The notes: a model not told the origin generated them from the letters alone. Counted from the first letter of the stretch, positions 41,015 through 50,011 are shown. The stretch is DNA of 64,000 bases from Palsa-661 sp035535015 (GCA_035535015.1 DATLQU010000059.1:1-64000); one strand, 5' to 3'. Translations and numbers: made by a program.

Positions 41015-42150
41015 AACTCGCCGTCCCCACAGAGACCCGAGCCGGTGAACACCGGGTGGCCATGATTCCCGACGTCGCCGGCCGGCTGGTCGGAGCGGGC
41101 GTCGACGTGTCGGTCCAGGCCGGGGCGGGGGTCGAGGCCCATTTCCCCGACGCCGCCTACGCCGACAAAGGAGCCACCGTCGCCGGCGACCTGACCGAGT
41201 TGATGACGGGCGCCACCGCCGTGGCCAAGGTGCAGGCGCCGACGCCCGACGAGGTGGCGGCCATGCCCGAGGGCGTCACCGTGGTCAGCTTCTTCCAGCC
41301 CGGCGCCCAACTCGATACGGTGAAGGCGCTGGTGGCCAAGCGGGCCACGGCCTTCAGCCTCGACTTGCTCCCCCGGATCAGCCGGGCCCAGTCGATGGAT
41401 GCGCTCTCGTCGCAGTCCACGGTGTCGGGCTATCTGGGGGCCCTGGCGGCGGCCGAGCGGCTGCCCAAGTTCTTCCCCATGTTCATGACGGCCGCCGGGA
41501 CCGTGCCGCCGGCCAAGGTCCTGGTCATGGGGGCCGGGGTGGCCGGGCTGCAGGCGATCGCCACCGCCCGGCGTCTCGGGGCCCAGGTGCGCGCCTACGA
41601 CGTCCGGGCCGCGGCCAAGGAAGAGGTCCAGTCGCTCGGGGCCACCTTCGTCGACCTCGGTCTCGAATCCCAGGAGGGTTCCGGCGGCTACGCCCGGGAA
41701 CAGTCCGAGGACTTCCTGGCCAAACAACGCGAGGCGATCGGCAAGGAGGTGGCGGCGGCCGACGTGGTGATCACCACGGCGGCCATCCCCGGGCGGCAGG
41801 CTCCGGTCCTCGTCACCACGGCCATGGTCGAACAGATGGCCGAAGGATCGGTGATCGTCGACCTGGCCGCCGACTCGGGAGGCAACTGCGAGGTCTCCGA
41901 GGCCGGGAAGGACATCCTCCACCACGGCGTCTGCGTGGCCGGACTCTCCAATCCCCCGTCGGCCATGCCCACCCACGCCAGTTTCCTCTACTCGCGCAAC
42001 GTCTTGAACTTCCTGACCCTGATCGTGACCGACGGGGCGCTCGCCCCCGACTTCGACGACGAGATCGTGGTGGGCTGCTGCGTCGTGCGGGCCGGGGAGA
42101 TCGTCCACGGACCCACCCGAGAACTGGTCGACGGCAAGGGGGCGAACTGA
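41011..42150 (+). CDS. pntAA: NAD(P)+ transhydrogenase, alpha subunit part 1 (NAD(H)-binding)
   Basis: 379 residues from a GTG overlapping the SDR stop (GTGA). The N-terminus KLAVPTETRAGEHRVAMIPDVAGRLVGAGVDVSVQAGAG, RAQSMDALSSQSTVSGYLGALAAAERLPKFFPMFMTAAGTVPPAKVLVMGAGVAGLQAIATARRLGAQVRAYDVR (NAD-binding GxGxxG) and AIPGRQAPVLVT identify the soluble NAD(H) domain of the proton-translocating transhydrogenase. In the three-gene form found in many bacteria PntAA is separate from the membrane part PntAB, as here. The enzyme uses the proton gradient to drive NADPH formation from NADH. The other subunits follow directly. Confidence 0.96.
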   Translation: MKLAVPTETRAGEHRVAMIPDVAGRLVGAGVDVSVQAGAGVEAHFPDAAYADKGATVAGDLTELMTGATAVAKVQAPTPDEVAAMPEGVTVVSFFQPGAQLDTVKALVAKRATAFSLDLLPRISRAQSMDALSSQSTVSGYLGALAAAERLPKFFPMFMTAAGTVPPAKVLVMGAGVAGLQAIATARRLGAQVRAYDVRAAAKEEVQSLGATFVDLGLESQEGSGGYAREQSEDFLAKQREAIGKEVAAADVVITTAAIPGRQAPVLVTTAMVEQMAEGSVIVDLAADSGGNCEVSEAGKDILHHGVCVAGLSNPPSAMPTHASFLYSRNVLNFLTLIVTDGALAPDFDDEIVVGCCVVRAGEIVHGPTRELVDGKGAN

Positions 42151-42500
42151 TGGAGGTTCTGGGTGGGCCCGGGTTGATGGGTTTCATCACCATCTTCGTG
42201 CTGGCCGGCTTCGTCGGCTACGAAGTCGTCTCGAAAGTGCCGAGCATCCTGCACACACCGTTGATGTCCGGTTCGAACGCCATTCACGGCATCATCCTGG
42301 TCGGCACCATGCTCGTTCTGGGTGAGGCCCACGGCGCCGCCCAGCTGACCCTCGGATTCCTGGCCGTCGTGCTGGCCACCTTGAACGTGGTCGGCGGATT
42401 CGTGGTCACCGACCGGATGCTCCACATGTTCAAGCCGCGGAGCGAGACGAAGCCGGTCAAGGCGCAGACGCCGGCCGACGGCGATGGTCCGGCCTCGTGA
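42150..42500 (+). CDS. pntAB: NAD(P)+ transhydrogenase, alpha subunit part 2 (membrane)
   Basis: 116 residues from the ATG at 42150, overlapping the previous stop by one base (TGATG). It has three hydrophobic segments (LMGFITIFVLAGFVGYEVV, AIHGIILVGTMLVLGEAH, LTLGFLAVVLATLNVVGGFVV) and the family motif VPSILHTPLMSGSNAIHGI. This is the membrane-spanning part of the alpha subunit and forms part of the proton channel with PntB. The Lys/Pro/Ala-rich C-terminus is longer than usual by roughly 20 residues. Confidence 0.95.
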   Translation: MEVLGGPGLMGFITIFVLAGFVGYEVVSKVPSILHTPLMSGSNAIHGIILVGTMLVLGEAHGAAQLTLGFLAVVLATLNVVGGFVVTDRMLHMFKPRSETKPVKAQTPADGDGPAS

Positions 42501-42585
42501 AGGCCATCCCCGTGATGACCATCCCCGTGAAAGCCATCCCCGTGATGACCATCCCCGTGATGACCATCCCCGTGATGAACGGTGC
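42496..42585. repeat. 15-base tandem repeat between pntAB and pntB
   Basis: Five full units of cgtga(t/a)(g/a)(a/g)ccatccc at 42496, 42511, 42526, 42541 and 42556, with a degraded sixth. The unit is exactly five codons. In the pntB frame it reads as repeated His-Pro-Arg-(Asp/Glu)-x, open from an ATG at 42484 into pntB. It begins inside the last codons of pntAB. It may set spacing or translation of pntB, or be a neutral expansion. Confidence 0.85.
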
Positions 42586-42591
42586 CCAGTC

Positions 42592-43989
42592 ATGAGTCGG
42601 GCCACCGCCACCGATCTCGTCTATCTGATCGCCATCGTCGGCTTCATCCTCGCTCTGAAGGGGCTGAGCTCGCCCAAGCACGCCCGGATCGGGAACTTGG
42701 CCGGCGCGGCCGGGATGCTGCTGGCCGTGGCCTGGACGTTCTCCCTGCCCTCCGTCTACGGGCAGACGAAGAACCTGGTCCTGATCATCGTGGCCGTGAT
42801 CGTCGGCACCGTCATCGGTGTACCGGCGGCGCGGATGGTGAAGATGACGGCCATGCCCCAGATGGTGGCCATCTTCAACGGGGTGGGTGGTGGGGCCGCG
42901 GCGTTGGTGTCGGTCACCGAGTTCATCTCGCTGCCGGGCAAATCGATCGCCATCTACAAGATCTGCGAGATCCTCTTCGGTGTCCTGGTCGGTGCCGTCT
43001 CCTTCGCCGGCAGCGCGGTGGCCTTCGCCAAGCTGCAGGAGCTGGTGACGGGGAGGCCCATCACCTACCCGGGACAGCAGGCCATCAACGCCGGGGTCGG
43101 TCTGGCCATCTTGGCCGTGCTGCTGGCCACCATCCTCACCGCCAACACGGCGCTACTCGTCGTCGTCGTCGTCCTCTCGCTGGCGCTGGGGGTGATCTTC
43201 GTCCTGCCCATCGGGGGCGCCGACGTCCCGGTGCTGATCTCGCTGCTCAACTCGTTCACCGGTCTGGCCGTGGCCGCCTCCGGTTTCACCCTGAACAGCA
43301 ATCTCCTCATCGTGGCCGGGACCCTGGTGGGGGCGTCGGGCATGCTGCTCACCCGGATGATGAGCAAGGCCATGGGCCGCTCTCTGCCCAACATCCTCTT
43401 CAGCGCATTCGGCTCGGTCATCACCGCCACCGGCGCCGACGGCGGAGCCGACGGGCGGGCGGTGCGGACGGGGACGGCCGAGGACATCGGTGTGCTCCTG
43501 GCCTACGCCCGGAAGGTGGCCATCGTCCCCGGCTACGGCCTGGCCGTGGCCCAGGCCCAACACGTGGCCCGGGAGTTGGCCGACACGTTGACCGAGCGCG
43601 GCGTCGAGGTCTACTACGCCATCCATCCCGTGGCCGGCCGGATGCCCGGTCACATGAACGTGCTGCTGGCCGAGGCCAACGTCCCCTACGACCAGTTGGT
43701 GGAGATGGACGACGCCAACCCCGAGATGGCCACCACCGACGTCGCCCTGGTCGTGGGGGCGAACGACACGGTGAACCCGGCGGCCAAGAACACGCCGGGC
43801 AGTCCGATCTTCGGCATGCCCATCATCAACGTGGATCAGGCCACCAACATCGTCTTCCTGAAGCGCTCCATGCGTCCCGGCTTCGCCGGTATCGACAACG
43901 AACTTCTCTACGACCCCAAGACGACCATGCTCTTCGGCGACGCCAAGGACAGCTTGTCGGCACTCGTCGCCGCCGTCCGTTCCGCCTGA
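42592..43989 (+). CDS. pntB: NAD(P)+ transhydrogenase, beta subunit
   Basis: 465 residues from the ATG at 42592. Upstream codons in the same frame are the 15-base repeats, so this Met is the sensible start despite lacking a ribosome site. It has about eight hydrophobic segments (DLVYLIAIVGFILALKG, LVLIIVAVIVGTVIGVPAARM and others), the FNGVGGGAAALVS motif, then the C-terminal NADP(H) domain: VAIVPGYGLAVAQAQHVARELADTL, HPVAGRMPGHMNVLLAEANVPYDQL, NDTVNPAAKNTPGSPIFGMPIINV. It completes the enzyme with PntAA and PntAB. The domain set is intact. Coupling of the whole cluster to a steroid-type SDR gene upstream is the unusual point. Confidence 0.96.
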   Translation: MSRATATDLVYLIAIVGFILALKGLSSPKHARIGNLAGAAGMLLAVAWTFSLPSVYGQTKNLVLIIVAVIVGTVIGVPAARMVKMTAMPQMVAIFNGVGGGAAALVSVTEFISLPGKSIAIYKICEILFGVLVGAVSFAGSAVAFAKLQELVTGRPITYPGQQAINAGVGLAILAVLLATILTANTALLVVVVVLSLALGVIFVLPIGGADVPVLISLLNSFTGLAVAASGFTLNSNLLIVAGTLVGASGMLLTRMMSKAMGRSLPNILFSAFGSVITATGADGGADGRAVRTGTAEDIGVLLAYARKVAIVPGYGLAVAQAQHVARELADTLTERGVEVYYAIHPVAGRMPGHMNVLLAEANVPYDQLVEMDDANPEMATTDVALVVGANDTVNPAAKNTPGSPIFGMPIINVDQATNIVFLKRSMRPGFAGIDNELLYDPKTTMLFGDAKDSLSALVAAVRSA

Positions 43990-44108
43990 CGTCGCGCGTC
44001 GGGCGACCGCGCCCCTCCCCGGCTCCTGCGAACCGGCCTCCGGCCACCCGGCGATCGTGAGAAGCGCGGTAGGAGAATTCCCGCCTCGGCGATTCAGGGA
44101 GGGCGGAG

Positions 44109-44601
44109 ATGGAGGAACTCAGCAGAGATCTCGGCGGCCATCGTCCGTCAGGGATCGGGACACCGGCCGGTCCTCGTGGCCGTGGCCGTGCTGTTCGGTG
44201 CTCTCGTGGCCACCGGTGTCAGTGGGGCGTCGATACCCGACGGCGGCGCACGATCCACGGCAGTGACAAGACGTCGGGCGCGGCCCACGCCTTGAAGATC
44301 ATCGACCACGCCAAGACGGCGACCTGTCGCAAGAGAAGTACCGCGCTCGATGGGGACCAAACCCCCCGGGGATCGCAACCGGCACCGGCGCGGCCTCGGT
44401 GGGGACCGTGGGCGACACCTGCATCCTCGGACAGATCAGCCTCTACGCGGGGAACACCTATCCGAATGCCGAGATGACGGCCGAAGGACAATCCTTGAGG
44501 GACTCGGCCAACCCCGAGCTTTTGCACCTGATCGGGACGGCCTATGGCGGTACCGGTACGACTTTCAACCTGCCGGGACGACTCAGACGGTGACGGTCTG
44601 A
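44109..44601 (+). pseudogene. Broken gene for a secreted phage tail-collar-domain protein
   Basis: Pieces of one protein lie in order in different frames. A start (ATG 44109 with ggagg upstream) is in frame with the first codons. A signal-peptide segment (VLVAVAVLFGALVATGVSGAS, about 44170-44235) is in a second frame. A middle part (AAHALKIIDHAKTATC) is back in the first frame. After a six-C run at 44362-44367 a third frame reads TVGDTCILGQISLYAGNTYPN through LLHLIGTAYGGTGTTFNLPG. That last part matches the tail-collar or microcystin-dependent-protein pattern (GxIxLFAGN...LLGTTYGGDGxTTFxLP). At least three frame changes are needed. Either a decayed gene or, less likely, sequencing errors in homopolymers. 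It converges on the PIN-TRAM gene. Confidence 0.7.
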
Positions 44602-45860
44602 TTCTTGGTCAGCGCCGACGGGCCGCCTTCGGCCAGGTGGGCGAAGACCAGGAAGCCCTGGCTCGTCTGGCGGGCCGATGCCACCACCACCGACACCTGC
44701 TCGTGGCCCACGAGATGCGAGGCGTCGTTCACCACCACCATGTCGCCTTCGGGGAGATAGCCGACGGCCTGGCGGGGCTGACGTCCGGACTTGACCAGGT
44801 CGATGACCAACTTCTCTCCCGGGGGATGGTCGGGGGCGAGCTCGGACATGAGGCGGCGGAGATCGATGGAAGCCACGCCTTCGGACTCGGCCCGCTCGGC
44901 CAGATCGGCGGAACAGGTGGCCAGGCGGACGTGGAGTCGATGGGCCACGGCCAGGGCGCGCTCTCCGGGATCGTCGAGCTCGGGGACCTCGTCCTCGGTC
45001 ATGCGGACGTCGACACCACCGGCGCGCAGTGAGTCGATCGCCTCGAGGCCCCGGCGGGCCCGACGCGACGAGACCGGATCGGGACTCTCGGCCAAGGCGC
45101 GGACCTCGTCCACCACGAAACGGGGGACGACGACACCACCGGCCAGGAGTCCCGACCGGCCCAGAACGAAGAGGTGGCGATCGAGGACGGCCGAGGTGTC
45201 GATCAACAAGGCGTTGTGCGGCGGCGGGTCATCGGGTCGCTCGACCAGGTGGGAGAAGCCGGCCGCCCTGATGATCTCGCGGCCCTTCGTGACACCCAGC
45301 CGGGTGCCGGCGGCGCAGAGGACCCAGGCCAAAGCGGCCACCGCCGGATAGTCGGCGCTCGAGTGGACGAGGGCGACGAGAGGCAGGCCGGCCACCAGTC
45401 CGGCCAGAAGCCCGGTGGTGCCCACCACCGAGCCGGCGAAGACCTCGCTGGCGGGCATGGCCCGCAGTTCGTGGACGGCTCCGGCCACGCCCCGGTCGAG
45501 GAAGCGGCCGACGATGCCGCCGGCCAGGTAGGTGACCAGGGCACCGAGGGTGATGCCGATCAGAGGCGCCGTGGTGTTGCGGCCCATGTGATCGCCGATG
45601 GCCAGGCCCCCGATGACGCCGGCGATGACGAGGAAGAGCCGGAAGACCTCGACGAAGACGACGTCTCCCAGCCGTCGGGGAGCGACGTCACGGCCGGTGA
45701 GGCCGTCGAGGCTCACCAGCCGGTGGCGTTTCAGGAAGTTCTCGTGGGGGCCGTCGGGGGCGTCCGAGAGGGCGGCCGGGGTGCCATCGGCGGAGACAGA
45801 GGCGGCGGCGGCCGGCACGCTCTCGGGAGTCACGCCGAATTCATCGACCTTCTGGGCCAT
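44583..45860 (-). CDS. Membrane-anchored PIN-TRAM domain protein (YacL-like)
   Basis: 425 residues from the ATG at 45860. After an acidic cytoplasmic lead come several hydrophobic segments (VFRLFLVIAGVIGGLAIGDHM, APLIGITLGALVTYLAGGIVGRFL, VGTTGLLAGLVAGLPLVALV, ALAWVLCAAGT). A PIN nuclease domain starts at LLIDTSAVLDRHLFVLGRSGLLAGGVVVPRFVVDEV (first Asp and Glu) and continues to DPGERALAVAHRLHVRLATCSADL. A C-terminal TRAM domain has EKLVIDLVKSGRQPRQAVGYLPEGDMVVVNDA. The order matches Bacillus YacL and its actinobacterial relatives, predicted membrane-bound RNases. The minus strand 60 bases upstream has an exact TTGACA (45926-45921), possibly a -35 box, with no good -10. Confidence 0.9.
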   Translation of the reverse strand: MAQKVDEFGVTPESVPAAAASVSADGTPAALSDAPDGPHENFLKRHRLVSLDGLTGRDVAPRRLGDVVFVEVFRLFLVIAGVIGGLAIGDHMGRNTTAPLIGITLGALVTYLAGGIVGRFLDRGVAGAVHELRAMPASEVFAGSVVGTTGLLAGLVAGLPLVALVHSSADYPAVAALAWVLCAAGTRLGVTKGREIIRAAGFSHLVERPDDPPPHNALLIDTSAVLDRHLFVLGRSGLLAGGVVVPRFVVDEVRALAESPDPVSSRRARRGLEAIDSLRAGGVDVRMTEDEVPELDDPGERALAVAHRLHVRLATCSADLAERAESEGVASIDLRRLMSELAPDHPPGEKLVIDLVKSGRQPRQAVGYLPEGDMVVVNDASHLVGHEQVSVVVASARQTSQGFLVFAHLAEGGPSALTKNQTVTV

Positions 45861-46079
45861 CCACTGAAGGTCCGAGCGGCAAATGCCGACACCTTTCTGG
45901 CAATTCCCAGGCAGGCCCCTTGTCAACACCTGCCTCAACCACAACACTTGGAGACCTTCGAGAGCTGCCTGAGGTGGCCCACCCCGACCCGACCTCCCCG
46001 GGGCGACTCTCGGCACGCTCTCCCATAGACCCTGGTCGGGCCGCTGATAGCCGACCCAGACACGAGCTGATCGAGAACG

Positions 46080-48305
46080 ATGACCCGACGCAGGCGAACC
46101 ACAGCTCCCGCCCTAGAGCTGCGCGGCCTGGAGCTTCTGACGGCGACGGAGAACGGGGACCTGGTGCTCCCGGGACTGACGCTGATCGCCTCCCCGGACC
46201 TCGTGACCGTGAGCGGACCGTCGGATCAGCTTCTGCGCTCGTGGACCTGGTCCGAGATCACCGGGCTGGACGCCGACAGGTGGGCATGGGGGTCGGGGGG
46301 CCACCCCCTGCAGGTGCTCGAGCTGACGGCCGGCGGCCGGAGCCACCGGTTCCTGGTGGGCGCACCCGATCTCTCGGCCTTCCTCGATGCCGCCGCCGGG
46401 TGGTCGCTCAACACCGCTCCCCCCGGCACCGCCGAATCGGCGCCGCCCTCGCGTCTGCGCCGGTCCCGTCGGGCCCCGCGCTCGGCCCGGGCCAGTCTGG
46501 CCCAGGCCAGCCTGACGCTCGGACGCGGCTTCGGATGGCTCGGCCGGGGACGGCCACGTCACGGGCGGACCTGGCGGGTGCGACCGGCCGGTGCCTGCAT
46601 CGGCGCCGTCGCCCTGATCGGCGGCGGAGCGACGTGGGGCGCCATCGGCACAGGGGGGGCCCAGGCCGCCGATCCGAGGGGCACCACCGGCGGCGGTGTC
46701 TCCATCATGTCCCGGATGGCCAAGGAGTTCGCTTCCCGGGCGACGGCGGCCGATCTGCCGGCGGCCACCACGCCGCCCGCTCCGGCGCCGCCGTCGCTGG
46801 CCGGGTCAGCGGCGCTGCAGTCACACGAGATCTTCGGCTTCGCCCCCTACTGGACGCTGCCCCAGGAATCGGGGTTCACCGTCTCGGACCTGACGACGAT
46901 CGCCTACTTCAGCGTCGACGTGAACGGGGACGGCACCGTGCAGAACTCGGGTCCGGGTTGGACGGGCTACCAGAGCCAGGCTCTGTCCGACCTGATCACC
47001 CGGGCCCATACGGCTGGATCTCGGGTGGTGCTGACGGCCAGCTGTTTCGGGCAGAGCGCGCTCGACCAGGTGACCTCGGACCCGAACGCGGCGACCCGTC
47101 TGGCCACGACCCTGGTGCAACTGGTGTCGGCCAAGAACCTGGACGGGGTGAACCTCGATTTCGAAGGAGAGGGGGCGGCCGACCAGGCCGGTTTGACCGC
47201 TCTCGTCTCCCGGGTCTCGGGGGCGTTGCGGGCCGCCAACCCGCACTGGCAGGTGACCATGGACACCTACGCCTCGTCGGCCGGCGATCCGGGTGGCTTC
47301 TACGACATCGCCGGACTGGCCCCGAGCGTCGACGCCTTCTTTGTGATGGCGTATGACATGAATGCCAAGACCCCGTCGCCGACAGCCCCGCTGACCGGGT
47401 CGGGCTTCACCGATCTGCAGGCCCTCCAGGAGTACACGTCGGTCGTGCCGGCGTCGAAGGTGATCCTGGGCGTGCCGTACTACGGCTACGACTGGCCCAC
47501 GTCGGGTCCCGGTCTCGGGTCACCGGCGACGGGCGGGCCCACGCCTCTGAGCTATTCCCAGATCACGAGCGGCGGGCATCCGGTGTATTGGGACAGCGCC
47601 ACCCAGACGGCGTGGACCTCGTATCAGGTGGGCAACCAGTGGCATCAGACCTGGTTCGACGACCCGACGTCACTCGCCCTGAAAGCACAGCTGGCGAACT
47701 TCTTCCATGTCGCCGGTCTCGGGGTCTGGGCGCTCGGCATGGACGGGAACGATCCGAGCATGTTGGCCGCCCTGCTCGGAAGCGCACCAGTGGTCAAAGA
47801 CTTCCAACCGGGCCCCGGGGCGACCACCCCGACGACCTCGAGCACGACCACGACGACGACGACCGCCGCCGCCGGCTACAGCTATTCGGGCGTCTGGAAC
47901 GGCGCCACCGTCAGTCTCGCCCCGGTCGACCTCTCCACTCTCCCCGACCACGGCGCCAGCAAACCGGTCGGTCCGTTGACCGGCTTCACGACCAATGACC
48001 CGGCGGCCGGCTGCCTGGCCAGCGGTGAGCCCCTGAGTGTGAGCGAATTGCTGGCCGAGCCGAACGTCTTCGTGGTGGTGTCCCAGGCGCCGGCCGACTG
48101 TGTGAGCGAGGCCTGGACCTTCGTCCCCGACAGCGGCCTGGGGGCCAGCGGCCCCGGCGGTGGGGCTTCGGGCGGTGGGGCTTCGGGCGGTGGGGGTTCG
48201 GGCGGTGGGGGTTCGGGCAGTGGGAGTTCGGGCACTACGACGACCACCAGTTCGACGACCAGCCCCTCGACGACCACGACGACGAGCACGGTTCCGCCGG
48301 GCTGA
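46080..48305 (+). CDS. Membrane-anchored GH18-family glycosidase-like protein
   Basis: 741 residues from the ATG at 46080. Residues 1-130 form a domain without a signal peptide (LELRGLELLTATENGDLVLPGLTLI..., WSEITGLDADRWAWGSGGHPLQVLEL), presumably cytoplasmic. A basic stretch and one membrane segment near residue 180 (AGACIGAVALIGGGATWGAIG) follow. The outer part is a GH18 barrel: EIFGFAPYWTLPQESGFT, the catalytic LDGVNLDFEGEG (Asp355 to Glu362, DGxxxDxE), FFVMAYDM and ILGVPYYGYDWPT. A Thr-rich linker, a small Cys-containing domain, then a Gly/Ser repeat and a Thr/Ser tail end the protein. It most resembles YaaH/SleL-like peptidoglycan or chitin hydrolases. Confidence 0.88.
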   Translation: MTRRRRTTAPALELRGLELLTATENGDLVLPGLTLIASPDLVTVSGPSDQLLRSWTWSEITGLDADRWAWGSGGHPLQVLELTAGGRSHRFLVGAPDLSAFLDAAAGWSLNTAPPGTAESAPPSRLRRSRRAPRSARASLAQASLTLGRGFGWLGRGRPRHGRTWRVRPAGACIGAVALIGGGATWGAIGTGGAQAADPRGTTGGGVSIMSRMAKEFASRATAADLPAATTPPAPAPPSLAGSAALQSHEIFGFAPYWTLPQESGFTVSDLTTIAYFSVDVNGDGTVQNSGPGWTGYQSQALSDLITRAHTAGSRVVLTASCFGQSALDQVTSDPNAATRLATTLVQLVSAKNLDGVNLDFEGEGAADQAGLTALVSRVSGALRAANPHWQVTMDTYASSAGDPGGFYDIAGLAPSVDAFFVMAYDMNAKTPSPTAPLTGSGFTDLQALQEYTSVVPASKVILGVPYYGYDWPTSGPGLGSPATGGPTPLSYSQITSGGHPVYWDSATQTAWTSYQVGNQWHQTWFDDPTSLALKAQLANFFHVAGLGVWALGMDGNDPSMLAALLGSAPVVKDFQPGPGATTPTTSSTTTTTTTAAAGYSYSGVWNGATVSLAPVDLSTLPDHGASKPVGPLTGFTTNDPAAGCLASGEPLSVSELLAEPNVFVVVSQAPADCVSEAWTFVPDSGLGASGPGGGASGGGASGGGGSGGGGSGSGSSGTTTTTSSTTSPSTTTTTSTVPPG
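48156..48230. repeat. 15-base tandem repeat coding Gly-Ser linker
   Basis: Five units of the type ggcggtggggcttcg start at 48156, 48171, 48186, 48201 and 48216 and encode GGGAS, GGGAS, GGGGS, GGGGS and GSGSS in the GH18-type gene. It is a natural flexible linker just before the Thr/Ser-rich terminus. Copy number may vary between strains. Confidence 0.85.
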
Positions 48306-48448
48306 TCCCCGAGGTTTCTACCGCTTTTCGTAGTTAGCTTGCTTCTTTCGGTGGTACTTTGCCGACAGATGAGGGTGAGCTCCTGAGATCGCAGCAAATT
48401 GGCTGCGTGCCGGGCCTTCTGTTCCGGCCGGCGGTGGTCGATGATTCG

Positions 48449-49894
48449 ATGGTGCAAGTACCCGTGTCCCGCGATGGGCACGACTCCCGGAGCGCCGGCC
48501 GTCCGTGGTGGATGGTCCGGGCCGGCCTCGCCACTCTCCTTCTGACGGTGAGCTCGCTGGTGGCCGTGACCGGGATCGACGGGGTCGGGCGCTCGACGGC
48601 CTCGGCCGCGCCCGTCGCCCACAGCTACGCCGGATCGGGGGTGATGGGTTTCGGTGACGCCCCCCAGGAGACCACGCCGAGCGGGACGCTCGGATCGGTG
48701 ATGACCGCCATGGCCGCCACCCCGGACGGAAGGGGCTTCTGGCTGGCCGGGGCCGACGGCGGGGTCTTCGCATCCGGGGACGCGCCGTTCGAGGGTTCGC
48801 TCGGGGGGCTGCGACTGACCGGTCCCATCGTGGCCATCGCCGGCACCCCCGACGGCAACGGCTACTGGCTGGCCGGGCTCGACGGCGGAGTCTTCGCATT
48901 CGGCGACGCCGGCTACTACGGGTCGCTGGGTGGCATCCGGCTGGCCCAACCCATCGTGGGGATGGCCTCCACAGCCGACGGCCGGGGCTACTGGTTGGTG
49001 GCCGCCGACGGCGGGGTCTTCACCTTCGGCGACGCCGGCTTCTTCGGCTCGACGGGAGGCATGCCTCTGGCGGCCGTCGTCACCGGCATGGCGGCGACAG
49101 CCGACGGCCAGGGCTACTGGTTGGTGGCCGCCGACGGCGGGATCTTCACCTTCGGCGACGCCAACTTCCTCGGCTCCACGGGCGGGAAGCCCATTCCCGA
49201 CTCCATCGTGGGCATGGCCACGACGCCCGGGGGCAAGGGCTACTGGTTGGTCGGGTGGGACGGAAGCATCTACACCTTCGGCAACGCCCCGCCGCTCGGT
49301 TCCACCGCCTCGACCAAGCCCCTCTCCCCGGTGAGCGCCATGGCCGCCACCCCCGACGGCAACGGCTACTGGCTCCTCGAGCCCGACGACTGGAACTACT
49401 TCTTCACGGGCGCCTCGCCCTACGCCTTGTCCACGTCCGCCTCCATCACCTCCATCGCCGCCAGCCAGGTGGAGGGCGACCCCGACCTCGGACAGGGGGC
49501 CTACTGCAATCCCTACGGTCCCTGTGAGGCCTGGTGCGCACTCTTCGCCACCTGGGTGTGGCGGCAGTCCGGAGTCCCGATCCCCGCCTACCCGTTCACC
49601 GGGAGCATGTACTCGTGGGTGGCGGGCCATGGGCGGCTTCTGGCGCCATGGGCCCTGGCGGCACCGGGAGACGCCGTGCTCTACGGCACCGGGCCCCAGA
49701 GCACGGCCTCCTCGGTCCATACCGGGATCGTGGCCCAAGTGTGGCCTGACGGGGCCATCGTCACCATCGAGGGCGACGCCGGACCGGCGCCGTCGGGCCA
49801 GCTGTCGGTGATCATCAACGGGCCCTTCCTTCCCGCTGATTCCAACCGGGAGAACGGCTTCCCCATCTACGCCTTCGGCCAGCCCACCGCTTAG
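48449..49894 (+). CDS. Secreted repeat protein with C-terminal CHAP amidase domain
   Basis: 481 residues from the ATG at 48449 (frame open from 48359). A signal peptide (AGLATLLLTVSSLVAVTG...ASA) precedes about six repeats of 42-45 residues with the core GYWLVAADGGVFTFGDAxFxGSxGG and ATPDGxG, predicted beta-propeller-like blades common in actinobacterial wall proteins. The C-terminal domain has CEAWCALFATWVWRQSG with the CHAP nucleophile Cys and SVHTGIVAQVWPDGAIVTIEGD with the His. CHAP domains cut peptidoglycan peptide cross-links or amide bonds. So it is likely a wall hydrolase whose repeats bind the envelope. It follows the GH18-type gene by 144 bases on the same strand. Confidence 0.88.
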   Translation: MVQVPVSRDGHDSRSAGRPWWMVRAGLATLLLTVSSLVAVTGIDGVGRSTASAAPVAHSYAGSGVMGFGDAPQETTPSGTLGSVMTAMAATPDGRGFWLAGADGGVFASGDAPFEGSLGGLRLTGPIVAIAGTPDGNGYWLAGLDGGVFAFGDAGYYGSLGGIRLAQPIVGMASTADGRGYWLVAADGGVFTFGDAGFFGSTGGMPLAAVVTGMAATADGQGYWLVAADGGIFTFGDANFLGSTGGKPIPDSIVGMATTPGGKGYWLVGWDGSIYTFGNAPPLGSTASTKPLSPVSAMAATPDGNGYWLLEPDDWNYFFTGASPYALSTSASITSIAASQVEGDPDLGQGAYCNPYGPCEAWCALFATWVWRQSGVPIPAYPFTGSMYSWVAGHGRLLAPWALAAPGDAVLYGTGPQSTASSVHTGIVAQVWPDGAIVTIEGDAGPAPSGQLSVIINGPFLPADSNRENGFPIYAFGQPTA

Positions 49895-50011
49895 GCAGCG
49901 CATCGTCTCTCCCGATGGACCGGACCCGCCGGGCCAGCCGGGGGCGGGCGGAGTCGCCGCCGGACGGGGACCGGTGGGAGGATGGAGGCAGCACGACCAG
50001 GGAGGCTGACG

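Noticed and set aside
42496..42585. Possible CRISPR-like or REP array
   Set aside because: 15-base units without spacers, in the coding frame of pntB; a simple tandem repeat explains it.
48306..48448. Riboswitch (c-di-AMP type) upstream of the CHAP gene
   Set aside because: Wall-hydrolase genes often have one, but I could not find the conserved blocks in this leader; only weak hairpins are visible.
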